Origin: Novosphingobium sp. HII-3
GTDB lineage: Bacteria; Pseudomonadota; Alphaproteobacteria; Sphingomonadales; Sphingomonadaceae
Direction: 5' to 3'
Assembly: GCF_002916655.1 (NCBI RefSeq)
Contig: NZ_PPSM01000014.1
Coordinates: 248,001 to 312,000 of the forward strand
DNA length: 64,000 nt
Numbering within the stretch: position 1 is the stretch's first letter; each line of letters starts with the position of its first letter. The notes under the pieces were generated by a model. That model searched no databases and was not told the origin of the DNA. It was given only the letters and a program-made list of their open reading frames with translations. This document shows positions 52,093-60,474 of the stretch, one piece after another. The position numbers and the translations under genes are program-made.

Positions 52093-52977
52093 TCAGGCGG
52101 CCGCGTGCGCGAGCGGTCGCGGCGCTAAAATGGGTTCCTCGCCGTTGAGCGTGCATCGATGGAATTCACGCGCGCTGCCCGCCTCGAAGGGCATCGCGCG
52201 GTGCATGGTGCCGGTGTTGTCCCAGATCGCGAGGTCACCCAAAGACCACGTGTGTCGATAGGTGTATCGCTCCTGTGTCGCGTGCATCATGAGCCGCTGC
52301 AGCAGATCATGACTCTCCGCCGCGTGCATGCCCTCTACGTGAGAGGCGGAGGTGCTGAGGACGAGGGAACGGCGCCCTGACTTGTGCTGCCACACCAGCG
52401 GGTGCGAGCGCTGCGGGTAGGAACACCAGATGGCGAACTCTTCGGGAGTGCAGTCCCGCTTGGCCGGGAACAAGGCCGCCTGCATGGTGTGAACCACCCG
52501 CAGGGTGCTGAGGTAGTCCTGTTCGTCTCGCGGCAGGTCCTCGAACGCCGCGTAAGTGCTGGCGAACATCGTGTCGCCGCCGTCGCGGGAGAGTCGGTAG
52601 GGCGTGAACAGCGTGGCGAAGGGCGGGATCGGCTCGTACGTGCCATCCATGTGCCACAGAAGGTTGCCGAAGAGGAACCGCGCGTAATCCGGGTTCACCT
52701 TCGGGTCCAGGCTGACCTTCAGGATCCCGCCGTCCCCTTCCTTCAGGATCTTCCCGTCGGCTCCGCGCTTGGCGGACCCGAGCCTGAGATCGCCAAGGGA
52801 GCGAGCGACGGTGCGCAGCTCCTCGTCATCCAGATGCAGACCCCGCAGCACGAGAGCACCGCGCGCCGTCAGCAGCGTTCGGAGTTCCTGCGCATGCTCG
52901 CCGCTCAGCAGGGCGGCTTTGTCGACGCGGATTTCCGAGCCGATCCGCGGCGTAAGGTCAAACGTCTCAAGTGCCAC
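52093..52977 (-). CDS. TauD/TfdA family dioxygenase, first gene of the cluster
   Basis: I chose the GTG at 52977, preceded by GAGAGG six bases upstream, giving 294 residues (ALETFDLTPRIGSEIRVD); a TTG at 52992 would add five. The iron ligands are WHMDGTYE (His-x-Asp) and IWDNTGTMHRAMP (His), with FHRCTLNGE giving the 2-oxoglutarate Arg. It is the first gene of the four-gene unit and lies opposite a TetR-type regulator, with palindromes between them. The substrate is unknown. Confidence 0.9.
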   Translation of the reverse strand: MALETFDLTPRIGSEIRVDKAALLSGEHAQELRTLLTARGALVLRGLHLDDEELRTVARSLGDLRLGSAKRGADGKILKEGDGGILKVSLDPKVNPDYARFLFGNLLWHMDGTYEPIPPFATLFTPYRLSRDGGDTMFASTYAAFEDLPRDEQDYLSTLRVVHTMQAALFPAKRDCTPEEFAIWCSYPQRSHPLVWQHKSGRRSLVLSTSASHVEGMHAAESHDLLQRLMMHATQERYTYRHTWSLGDLAIWDNTGTMHRAMPFEAGSAREFHRCTLNGEEPILAPRPLAHAAA

Positions 52978-53017
52978 GGCATACCTCTCCAAAGGCAGGG
53001 CGTTCCCCTTTTCGAGG

Positions 53018-53065
53018 ATACGTCACGTATGTCACCTATGGCGTTTCAATACCCCTTCATTGAAA
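53018..53065. promoter_or_regulatory. Candidate TetR operators in the divergent spacer
   Basis: ATACGTCACGTAT (53018-53030) is a perfect 6-1-6 palindrome. A second one, TTTCAAT-N8-ATTGAAA, spans 53044-53065 (ATTGAAA at 53059). Both lie in the 204-base AT-richer spacer between the dioxygenase unit and the tetR gene. Which one the regulator binds is not known. Confidence 0.55.
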
Positions 53066-53181
53066 AGAAGTCACGTAAGAAATACAGCTTTAAATACCTG
53101 ATCCGTTTCAAAACGTGAATTGCAGGAGTGCCGCCCGCGCGCTAGGGCTTCGGCAGAGCGTCAACAAAGGGAGACACGGCG

Positions 53182-53952
53182 TTGCCAGTGCCTGACAGCG
53201 GCATCATCGAAAGCACGCCTGCAGGGGCTCGCCGTCGCCCGGGGCGGCCGTCGCTGAGCAACGAGGAATTGCTCGACAAGGCGCTCGACCTGTTTCTTGA
53301 AAAAGGCTTCGCCGGCACCAGCATCGACGCGGTCTGCGCCGCTGCCGGCATGGCCAAACGCACCGTCTATGCCCGCTACGGCGACAAGGAAACGCTGTTC
53401 AAAGCGGCGCTGAATCGCGCCATCGAGGAGTGGCTGGTCCCGGTGGAAACCCTGCGTGCGCAGGAGACCGACGACTTGGAGGACACCCTTGTCCGCATCG
53501 GAACGATTCTGGTCGAAAACGTCCTCAGTCCCGCAGGCTTGCGCCTGCTGCGGCTGACCAATGCCGAATCCGTTTCCATGCCGGAAATCGCAATGGAAAA
53601 TGTCCGTCTCGGCACGGAGCCGACGCTGTTCTACCTCGCCGATCTGTTCCGGCTGCATCTGGGCGGGGCTGAACGCGACTTTGCCGAAGCGGAAGAGGCG
53701 GCGCAGGCGTTCCTCAATCTCGTCGTGGGTGGCCCCGCCAGCAATGCTGCGTGGGGAAAGCGCTTCGAGCCTTCCACCGTAGAGCGCCACATCCGCTTCT
53801 CCGTGCGCCTGTTCCTGCATGGCGTGAGTGACCGGGCGCCACCACGGCAGGAGCGTGGCCTCACGGACCTGCTGACTCAGGCGGAGGAGAGCGTGGCGCT
53901 TGCCCGGGCGAGGCTGGAGCAGGTGCGTCGGTTGGTCGAGCTGAGGCCCTGA
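53182..53952 (+). CDS. TetR/AcrR family transcriptional regulator
   Basis: The product is 256 residues from the ATG at or near 53182. The N-terminal HTH reads GRPSLSNEELLDKALDLFLEKGFAGTSIDAVCAAAGMAKRTVYARYGDKETLF (21-73). The C-terminal ligand domain (about 85-240) is of the TetR_C AcrR-like type. It faces the dioxygenase/flavin oxidoreductase unit across a spacer with palindromes, so it most probably represses that unit until its substrate is present. Confidence 0.9.
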   Translation: MPVPDSGIIESTPAGARRRPGRPSLSNEELLDKALDLFLEKGFAGTSIDAVCAAAGMAKRTVYARYGDKETLFKAALNRAIEEWLVPVETLRAQETDDLEDTLVRIGTILVENVLSPAGLRLLRLTNAESVSMPEIAMENVRLGTEPTLFYLADLFRLHLGGAERDFAEAEEAAQAFLNLVVGGPASNAAWGKRFEPSTVERHIRFSVRLFLHGVSDRAPPRQERGLTDLLTQAEESVALARARLEQVRRLVELRP

Positions 53953-53968
53953 CTGGACCGGGTCGAGG

Positions 53969-54523
53969 TCACGCGCGGGCAAGATCGGAAGGGCGGTCCA
54001 CGTCGAAATGGATCGCAGGGCTGTCCCACTCCACGCGGACGACATCATCCCGGCCGCGCAGCAGCCGACCCGCGCCTTCGTCCCCGGCCAGCCTTGCGAT
54101 GGCGGGGAAGGCGGCGCGGGACAGTAGGACCGGGTGCCCCGGAGTGCCGTGGCGGCAGGGCAGCGCGGCGTAGGCAGATCCGATGGTGCCCGCCAGCTGA
54201 CCGGCAAGTTCGGGCGGAATGCGGGGCATGTCTCCGAGAAAGACGAAGGCGCCGTCAGCGCTGGCCTCTGCGGCAATCCCGGCCCTCAGCGTCTCCGAGA
54301 GACTGCGGCTTTCGAGCGCGAGTGTCTCCACACGTGGGCTGCCGGGCCACTCTCCCGTTTCCACACCCGGACGAGTGATGACGATCACCCGATCGACGGG
54401 TGCGGCACGCGCGGCGCGAATGGCGTGGAAGAGCAGCGGTTCGCCCTCCAGCGGCGCTGACAGCTTGTCGCCACCGAAGCGCGTGGCCAGCCCGGCGGCG
54501 AGGACGAGGGCGACGTATCTCAA
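53969..54523 (-). CDS. MobA-like/MocA-type nucleotidyltransferase
   Basis: The start is a TTG at 54523 that overlaps the xdhC stop (TTGA). The signature is YVALVLAAGLATRFGGDKLSAPLEG (3-27), then FVFLGDMPRIPPEL for metal binding and CRHGTPGHPVLLS. This is the cytidylyltransferase branch (MocA), which makes molybdopterin cytosine dinucleotide for xanthine oxidase-family enzymes. It is the third gene of a tetR-xdhC-mocA-like operon. Confidence 0.85.
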   Translation of the reverse strand: MRYVALVLAAGLATRFGGDKLSAPLEGEPLLFHAIRAARAAPVDRVIVITRPGVETGEWPGSPRVETLALESRSLSETLRAGIAAEASADGAFVFLGDMPRIPPELAGQLAGTIGSAYAALPCRHGTPGHPVLLSRAAFPAIARLAGDEGAGRLLRGRDDVVRVEWDSPAIHFDVDRPSDLARA

Positions 54524-55533
54524 GCGCGTTCGCGATCCGGGTTCAGCGCCTGCATGATCTCGGCGATGATTCCGGTCGCCACTTCCCATGGCGATTTGCC
54601 CAGGCCCGGGATCCCAGGCGACAGCTGCAGTCGCGTCAGTTCCTCCGCCGAGGCTCCCGTTGCCTGGAGGGCAGCGATACGCTGGGGCGCGCGCGATCTG
54701 GCGCCGATCATGCCCACGTAACCGGCTCCGCCGCGCAGCGCTGCCAGGCAGCCTCCGAGATCATGGTGATCCTCGTGCGTCGCGCCGAGGTAGGCGGTCC
54801 AGCGATCCACCTTCAGCCGCGCAAGAGCGTCAGCGGGTTCCTCCCGCAGGTACTGCGAAACGGGAAAGGGGGGCGCAGCGTCCGGGCCGCCGGGACGCAG
54901 CAGAATGGTCTCGAACTGCGCCATGGCCCCGAGCCGCGCGACCGCCAGCGCGCCCGGATCACCGCCGGAGACGATGAGACGACGGCGGGGATCGTGGCGA
55001 CGGGCGATCTGGAATGGCTCCTGCTTGAGATCGAGCAGCGGCCCATTGCCGTCGCCGAGGGTCTGGCGAAGGCCGTCCGTGATCCACCGGCAGGACCGCC
55101 GCTCGGCTGCGGCCTGGAGAAGGGCGGTGGCCGCAGCGCTGTCGGGCGTTATCCGCTCAACCAGTACGTGCAGCGCGCCGCCACAGCGCAGGCGCAGGTC
55201 GATCCAGGGGCTGCCCATGCCATAGTGCAGGCGCCGGGGCACGCCATCGGCAAGAACCTGCGCGGCGTGGTTGGCGACATCGCCCTCGATGCAATCGCCT
55301 GAGAAGTACCCGCTCGCCGTCAGGTTTCCGTCAGGGCCCGGCGCGAACAGCATCTGCGCGCCGGGGCCGCGCGGCGCGCTTCCCGCGACCTGGAAGAGGG
55401 TCGCCAGCGCGGCCGGTCGCTTTTGGGCGAGGGCATCCGCGAGCGCGCCGCGAACATCGTCGATCCAGCCGAATTCGGGCCACGCCGCGCCTTCGATCTC
55501 ACCGGCGGCGACCGGCTGGTCAGCGTCCGTCAT
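54520..55533 (-). CDS. XdhC family protein
   Basis: The product is 337 residues. The N-terminal XdhC/CoxI domain (LATLFQVAGSAPRGPGAQMLFAPGPDG) and a C-terminal Rossmann domain (RLIVSGGDPGALAVARLGA, then HDLGGCLAALRGGAGYVGMIGA) are present. XdhC inserts sulfurated molybdenum cofactor into xanthine dehydrogenase-type enzymes. Its start overlaps the stop of the TetR gene by one base, and its stop overlaps mocA. Confidence 0.92.
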   Translation of the reverse strand: MTDADQPVAAGEIEGAAWPEFGWIDDVRGALADALAQKRPAALATLFQVAGSAPRGPGAQMLFAPGPDGNLTASGYFSGDCIEGDVANHAAQVLADGVPRRLHYGMGSPWIDLRLRCGGALHVLVERITPDSAAATALLQAAAERRSCRWITDGLRQTLGDGNGPLLDLKQEPFQIARRHDPRRRLIVSGGDPGALAVARLGAMAQFETILLRPGGPDAAPPFPVSQYLREEPADALARLKVDRWTAYLGATHEDHHDLGGCLAALRGGAGYVGMIGARSRAPQRIAALQATGASAEELTRLQLSPGIPGLGKSPWEVATGIIAEIMQALNPDRERA

Positions 55534-56156
55534 CAGAGAGCGGCCGCGTGACGCTCTACCGTGTCGCCGATCAGCGGGGCGATCACCAGCCGATGAAGGA
55601 TCGTCGCCACTTCGTCAGGAGTGTGCTTCGACGCGGGCGCGCTGTCTCCTTGCGTCAGCCACCAGGCCAGTATGTCTATCGTAGCACCAGTGCCGTGGAT
55701 CGTGCCCAGGTCCGACGGCAGCCACTCATGAGAGGCAAGCGTAGTGGCGGCGAGGCCGAGCGCCTGGCGGATGAACTCCTTCCGGACGATTCCGGCCGCG
55801 CCGCCGGTCAGCAGTGCCGACCACAGCATTGCGTGCTCGTGGACATGCCGGCACAGCTCGAGCGTCGATTCGAAGCTGTTGGCCGCGTAGAGAGCGGGAA
55901 TTGCGCGGGCCAGCAGATCTTCGATCTCGTGAGCCGCCACGTCGGCAAGCAGCGCCTCCTTGGTCGGATAGTGGCGGAAGAACGTGGCGTAGCCTGTACC
56001 CGCGCGTGCCGTTATCTCACGGATTGTAAGCTGGTCGAACGGCTTCTCCTCCAGCAGCGCGAGCAGAGCCGAAGTGAGCGCGTTGCGCGAGCGTACCTGG
56101 CGGGCGTCGGTTGGAGCCTCGCGCTTGAGGCCGGTCAGGCTGTTGTCCATTGTCAC
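55533..56156 (-). CDS. TetR/AcrR family regulator of the xdhC operon
   Basis: The product is 207 residues; ATG at 56156 or 56150. The HTH region is SRNALTSALLALLEEKPFDQLTIREITARAGTGYATFFRHYPTKEALL (23-70). It is translationally coupled to xdhC and mocA, so it probably controls maturation of a molybdenum hydroxylase, and perhaps itself. The hydroxylase catalytic genes are not in this operon. Confidence 0.88.
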   Translation of the reverse strand: MTMDNSLTGLKREAPTDARQVRSRNALTSALLALLEEKPFDQLTIREITARAGTGYATFFRHYPTKEALLADVAAHEIEDLLARAIPALYAANSFESTLELCRHVHEHAMLWSALLTGGAAGIVRKEFIRQALGLAATTLASHEWLPSDLGTIHGTGATIDILAWWLTQGDSAPASKHTPDEVATILHRLVIAPLIGDTVERHAAAL

Positions 56157-56225
56157 CCCGTATCATCGCGGCGGGAGCCTGTCTAACGGGCACGAGCAGC
56201 ACCGATTTGCGGCGGGTGCCGGTTG

Positions 56226-56930
56226 TCAGACTTCGCCGATGCGGTCAGCGAACAGAAGTCGGCCGCCGGAAAGGTGCCAGAGGGCCTCATTGAAGTCCGC
56301 GTTGCTCATGGCGAAGCAGCCCTCGCTTCGGCCGAGCTTGCCCCATTTCTCGATCATGGTGGGGTCGACGTACCACGCCGGGTGCATCACGATCGCACGA
56401 GGGAGCGCCATCGAGTTGTCCTCGTCCAGACCGAGGAGGCGGATCGAGGTGCCGTACTTCCCCTTGTACCATTCGGCTGTCAGGTAAGCCCCGCGGGAGG
56501 TCGCTTCGGAGCCGGGGACATTGGAGAAGCTCCTGAGCCAGCCGCTGTGCGCGGGATCGGACCCGCGGCCATGCGCGACGAGGAACGAGCGGACGGTGCC
56601 GTTTTCCAGATTGGCGAAGTGGAGCCGCGGCTTCCACGACGGCTGGGCAAAGTCGACGATACCTACAAGGTCCGCTCGCCAGAGCTGATTGCGCACCCGC
56701 GCAACCTGGCGCGAGGCCACCTCGAGCAGCCGGCGCTGGTAAAGCGATTGACCCGAGGGCGACGCCGGAAGGGACGCAAATCCCGTCGAGAACTGCCCTG
56801 CAAGCCCTGCAGCGCTCTCCCCCGGAATCGACACGCCCTCCGTCGCGAAAACGCGACCCGGCAATGTTAGTCCGATACCTGCGGCGATCCCGCCCTTCAG
56901 AATTTTGCGTCTACTTTGCGCCCGATCCAT
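56226..56930 (-). CDS. L,D-transpeptidase-type (YkuD_2) protein
   Basis: The product is 234 residues from the ATG at 56930 (MDRAQSRRKILKGGIAAGIGLTL). The Arg-Arg-Lys and hydrophobic stretch form a Tat-like or Sec signal. The catalytic-like block is FLVAHGRGSDPAHSG, then FSNVPGSEATSRGAYLT and the C-terminal KLGRSEGCFAMSNADFNE with Ser-x-Gly-Cys, the usual active-site Cys context of murein L,D-transpeptidase catalytic domain proteins. It would act on peptidoglycan in the periplasm. Confidence 0.85.
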   Translation of the reverse strand: MDRAQSRRKILKGGIAAGIGLTLPGRVFATEGVSIPGESAAGLAGQFSTGFASLPASPSGQSLYQRRLLEVASRQVARVRNQLWRADLVGIVDFAQPSWKPRLHFANLENGTVRSFLVAHGRGSDPAHSGWLRSFSNVPGSEATSRGAYLTAEWYKGKYGTSIRLLGLDEDNSMALPRAIVMHPAWYVDPTMIEKWGKLGRSEGCFAMSNADFNEALWHLSGGRLLFADRIGEV

Positions 56931-57061
56931 GGCCCGCAGGTAGCACAGACAATCGTTCCAATCCATCTTCCTGTCGCAAGGCGAGCGCAAGACGGGCGCG
57001 GTTCGGCGCAGGAAAGCCGGCGCGGACCGCCTCGAAATGGCCGTCGAAAGCGCCCATGCCG

Positions 57062-58306
57062 TCAGCTCGCGGCTTGCGCCGGCGCCTTGTTATGCTGCGC
57101 TATCCAGTCCTCAAGGACAGGCGCGATGCGCGTCCGCCACTTGCTTCCGTTGAAGATGCCGTAGTGGCCGACCTCTTCGGCGAGGTAGTACTTCTTGCGC
57201 TGGTCCGGGAGCTGGCCGGCGAGGTGCAACGCGGCCCGCGTCTGCCCGATGCCGGAGATGTCGTCCTTCTCCCCCTCGATGGCGAGGAGCGCGGTATCCC
57301 TGATCCCGCCAAGATCGATCCGTTCGCCCCGGTGCACGAATTCACCTTTAGGGAGCGAATGGCGCTGGAATACGTGCTCGACGGTCTGCAGGTAGAAGTC
57401 GGCGGTCATGTCGCAGACGGAGCGGTACTCGTCGTAGAAGGCCTTGGTAGCGGCGGCGCTTTCGCCATCACCTTCCACCAGATGCTTGAACATGCCGTAG
57501 TGGCTCATCATGTGGCTGCCCAGGTTCATCGCCATGAAGCCCGCGAGCTGGAGGAAACCGGGGTAGACCCGGCGCCCGGCGCCCGGATAGGTCATGGGCA
57601 CCGTTGCGATGACATTCTGCTCGAACCAGGACAGAGGTTGCTGCATCGCCACGTCGTTGACGCTGGTGGGAGCTTCGCGCGTGTCGATCGGGCCGCCCAT
57701 CATCGTCAGCGTTGCCGGCCGGCAGGGATGGTCCTTGGCGCCCATGATGGCGGTTGCGGCGTAGGCCGGGACCGAGGGTTGGCAGACCGCAAGCACATGC
57801 GTGCCGGGGCCGATATGTTCCAGGAAGGCGACCAGATAATCGATGTAATCGTCAAGGTCGAAGCGGCCCGCCTCGGGCGGTACCATCTTCGCGTCCGCCC
57901 AGTCGGTGATGTAGACGACCGCGCTTTCGAGCATGCGGGCCAGCGTGCCCCGCAGGAGCGTGGCGTAGTGGCCGCTCATGGGTGCGACGATCAGAAGGCG
58001 AGGCGCATCAGCGCTCAGGCCCGGATGCTCGAACCGGAGGAGGTTGCCGAAGGCGCGGTGCATCACGATCGCCTCGGTGACGGGCTGCACTTTCCCGCCT
58101 GCCGTGACGGTCTCGATGCCGAAGGCTGGCTTGCCCCGGGGCGCAGCCGCATGAGCGAAGACGTCGAGGGCGGAGGCCATGACCGGGCCCACGCCCGAGT
58201 AGCCGAACGGAAGGGAAGGATTGCTGAGCAGTTCAGCCCCGACCGAGGCCCATGCGGCCGCGCTGCTCAGCATGGCGCGCTGCAGCTCGTAAGCGTTATA
58301 GAGCAA
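57062..58306 (-). CDS. phaZ: Intracellular PHA depolymerase
   Basis: The product is 414 residues. It begins MLYNAYELQRAMLSSAAAWA, typical of PhaZ. The nucleophile box is LAVCQPSVPAYAA with Cys in place of Ser, as in intracellular PHB depolymerases of the PhaZ1 type. The other catalytic region is AIEGEKDDISG and EVGHYGIFNGSKW with His. It breaks stored PHA to hydroxyacyl units. phaC and the phasin gene lie 22 kb to the left, so the PHA genes are not in one operon. Confidence 0.93.
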   Translation of the reverse strand: MLYNAYELQRAMLSSAAAWASVGAELLSNPSLPFGYSGVGPVMASALDVFAHAAAPRGKPAFGIETVTAGGKVQPVTEAIVMHRAFGNLLRFEHPGLSADAPRLLIVAPMSGHYATLLRGTLARMLESAVVYITDWADAKMVPPEAGRFDLDDYIDYLVAFLEHIGPGTHVLAVCQPSVPAYAATAIMGAKDHPCRPATLTMMGGPIDTREAPTSVNDVAMQQPLSWFEQNVIATVPMTYPGAGRRVYPGFLQLAGFMAMNLGSHMMSHYGMFKHLVEGDGESAAATKAFYDEYRSVCDMTADFYLQTVEHVFQRHSLPKGEFVHRGERIDLGGIRDTALLAIEGEKDDISGIGQTRAALHLAGQLPDQRKKYYLAEEVGHYGIFNGSKWRTRIAPVLEDWIAQHNKAPAQAAS

Positions 58307-58506
58307 GTTCGTTCTCCTGCCTCCGGCTAAGGCGTGGCCCCGCAGCCTCGGCTATGTCGGACGGCTATAGCGGATTGCTGCAATGCGGCAAACGCGTTTC
58401 GCGCGGTTGCCGGTGAGCCGGGGGCACGTGCCGTTGCCTGGCAGAGGCGCCCGGGTACTGTGAACGAGGCTTTTCCTCTGGCGCGGGAGTCTGTAAGGGC
58501 GCGCGT

Positions 58507-60327
58507 ATGGACGGGACGCAAGGCAATTCCCTCGCAGCGGGTATCACTGACGAGCCGAAGCCGCGCCGCAGCCTCGGGCCGCTGCGCATGGTCTGGCGTG
58601 AGATGCTCAAGTACCCGGGGCGCATGGCGGCGGCGGGGGTGGCGTTGACCGTCACCGCGACATCGACGCTCGCGATCCCCTACGGATTTCGCCAGATCAT
58701 CGACCAGGGGTTTGCGCAAGGGGCCGACCCGCAGGCGATCCGCTGGTGGTTTCTCATGCTCATGGCGATCGTGACGGTGCTCGCCGTGGCCACGGCCGTC
58801 CGCTTCTACTCCGTTTCCTGGCTGGGAGAACGAGTGGTAGGCGACATCCGGCTGCGGGTGCAGCGCCATCTCCTGATCCTCGCGCCGAGCTTCTTCGAAG
58901 AGAACAGCCCCAAGGAGATATCGTCGCGAATGACGGCGGACACCGCGATCATCGAGCAGATCGTGGGAACGACCGTCTCGGTCGCGCTGCGCAACGCGAT
59001 CATGGCCTTGGGCGGCGTCATCTATCTCTTCGCCCTCGAGCCCCGGCTGACGGCGGGCCTTATCGTGGCCATTCCCGTCATTATCCTGCCCATCGCGGCT
59101 TTCGGCCGCAAACTGCGGGTCGTCTCGCGCACAAGTCAGGACCGCGTAGCCGACATCGGTGCCCTGACGGCCGAGGCTCTTGGTGCTATCCGCGTGGTGC
59201 AGGCGTTCAACCAGGAACCGCGTGAGCATGAACGGTTCGCGGCGGCGGTGGAGCGCACGTTCCAGACCGGGCGGCACCGCATCCTGATCCGCTCGATCAT
59301 GACCGCCGTCATCATGTTCCTCATCTTCGGGTCGATCACGGCGATCATGTGGCAAGGCGCCATCGGCGTTGCCGAAGGTACGATCACGGGGGGCACCATC
59401 GCGGCCTTCGTCGTCACGGCGGGTATCGTGGCGGGGGCCTTCAGTTCGCTCACGGAAGTCTACGGTGACCTCGTCCGTGGAGCCGGGGCGGCCAGCCGCC
59501 TGGCGGAGCTCCTCGATGAGAGGCCGGTCATTGCCGCCCCGGCGCGGCCGATTGCCTTGCCGCGGCCGGCACGGGGCAAGCTCGCGTTCGAGCGGGTGAC
59601 GTTCCGTTACCCCGCCCGGCCCGAACTGCCTGCGCTGCACGATTTCAACCTTACGGTCGAACCCGGGGAGACGGTGGCGATCGTCGGGCCGTCCGGCGCG
59701 GGCAAGTCGACGCTGTTTCAGCTAGCGGAACGGTTCTACGATCCGCAGGCGGGCGTCGTGAAGATCGACGGCGTGCCCCTGGCCTCTGCCGATCCGGCCG
59801 AGGTCCGCGAGCGCATCGCCCTCGTGCCGCAGGAGGGCGTGCTGTTTGCCGCTTCCGCGCGCGACAACCTGCGTTACGGCAACTGGCAGGCGGATGATGC
59901 GGCGATATGGGACGCGGCGCGGGCCGCCAACGCCGAGAGCTTCCTGCGCGCCCTGCCTCAGGGCCTGGACACTTTCCTCGGAGAGGACGGGGCGCGGCTG
60001 TCCGGTGGTCAGCGCCAGCGGATCGCCATAGCTCGCGCCCTGCTGCGCGATGCGCCGATCCTTCTGCTCGACGAGGCGACCAGCGCGCTTGACGCCGAGA
60101 GCGAGCGTCTGGTGCAGGAGGCGCTCGAAACCCTGATGACGAACCGTACGACGCTGGTGATCGCTCATCGGCTCGCGACCGTTCGCCGGGCCGACCGGAT
60201 CGTCGTCATGGACGGCGGTCGCATCGTCGAGGAAGGCACGCACGAGACGCTGATCCGGGCCGCCGGTCTCTACGCTCGTCTCGCCTCGCTGCAATTCGAC
60301 AGTGAGGCGCTACCCACGCGGGGATAG
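58507..60327 (+). CDS. ABC transporter with fused membrane and ATPase domains (MsbA-like)
   Basis: The product is 606 residues. A six-segment membrane domain occupies about 30-340. The ATPase domain follows, with Walker A GPSGAGKST, signature LSGGQRQR, Walker B ILLLDEATSALD and the switch His in IAHRLATV. It is a half-size exporter working as a homodimer. The substrate, lipid or drug, is not set by the sequence, though MsbA-like lipid export is common in this layout. The preceding gene, phaZ, is divergent. Confidence 0.9.
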   Translation: MDGTQGNSLAAGITDEPKPRRSLGPLRMVWREMLKYPGRMAAAGVALTVTATSTLAIPYGFRQIIDQGFAQGADPQAIRWWFLMLMAIVTVLAVATAVRFYSVSWLGERVVGDIRLRVQRHLLILAPSFFEENSPKEISSRMTADTAIIEQIVGTTVSVALRNAIMALGGVIYLFALEPRLTAGLIVAIPVIILPIAAFGRKLRVVSRTSQDRVADIGALTAEALGAIRVVQAFNQEPREHERFAAAVERTFQTGRHRILIRSIMTAVIMFLIFGSITAIMWQGAIGVAEGTITGGTIAAFVVTAGIVAGAFSSLTEVYGDLVRGAGAASRLAELLDERPVIAAPARPIALPRPARGKLAFERVTFRYPARPELPALHDFNLTVEPGETVAIVGPSGAGKSTLFQLAERFYDPQAGVVKIDGVPLASADPAEVRERIALVPQEGVLFAASARDNLRYGNWQADDAAIWDAARAANAESFLRALPQGLDTFLGEDGARLSGGQRQRIAIARALLRDAPILLLDEATSALDAESERLVQEALETLMTNRTTLVIAHRLATVRRADRIVVMDGGRIVEEGTHETLIRAAGLYARLASLQFDSEALPTRG

Positions 60328-60474
60328 CGCCGCTTCGGGAATGCAGGTTCACTCCGAAATCAACGCAGTTTTCTCTGGCATTGCGTTTATATGCAACTAA
60401 GTTGCGCGTCAGTGTGGGGCCGCTTGGACCCAGCGAAATCTTCTTGCCGCATTTCTTTCCAAAAAGGCTACGAC

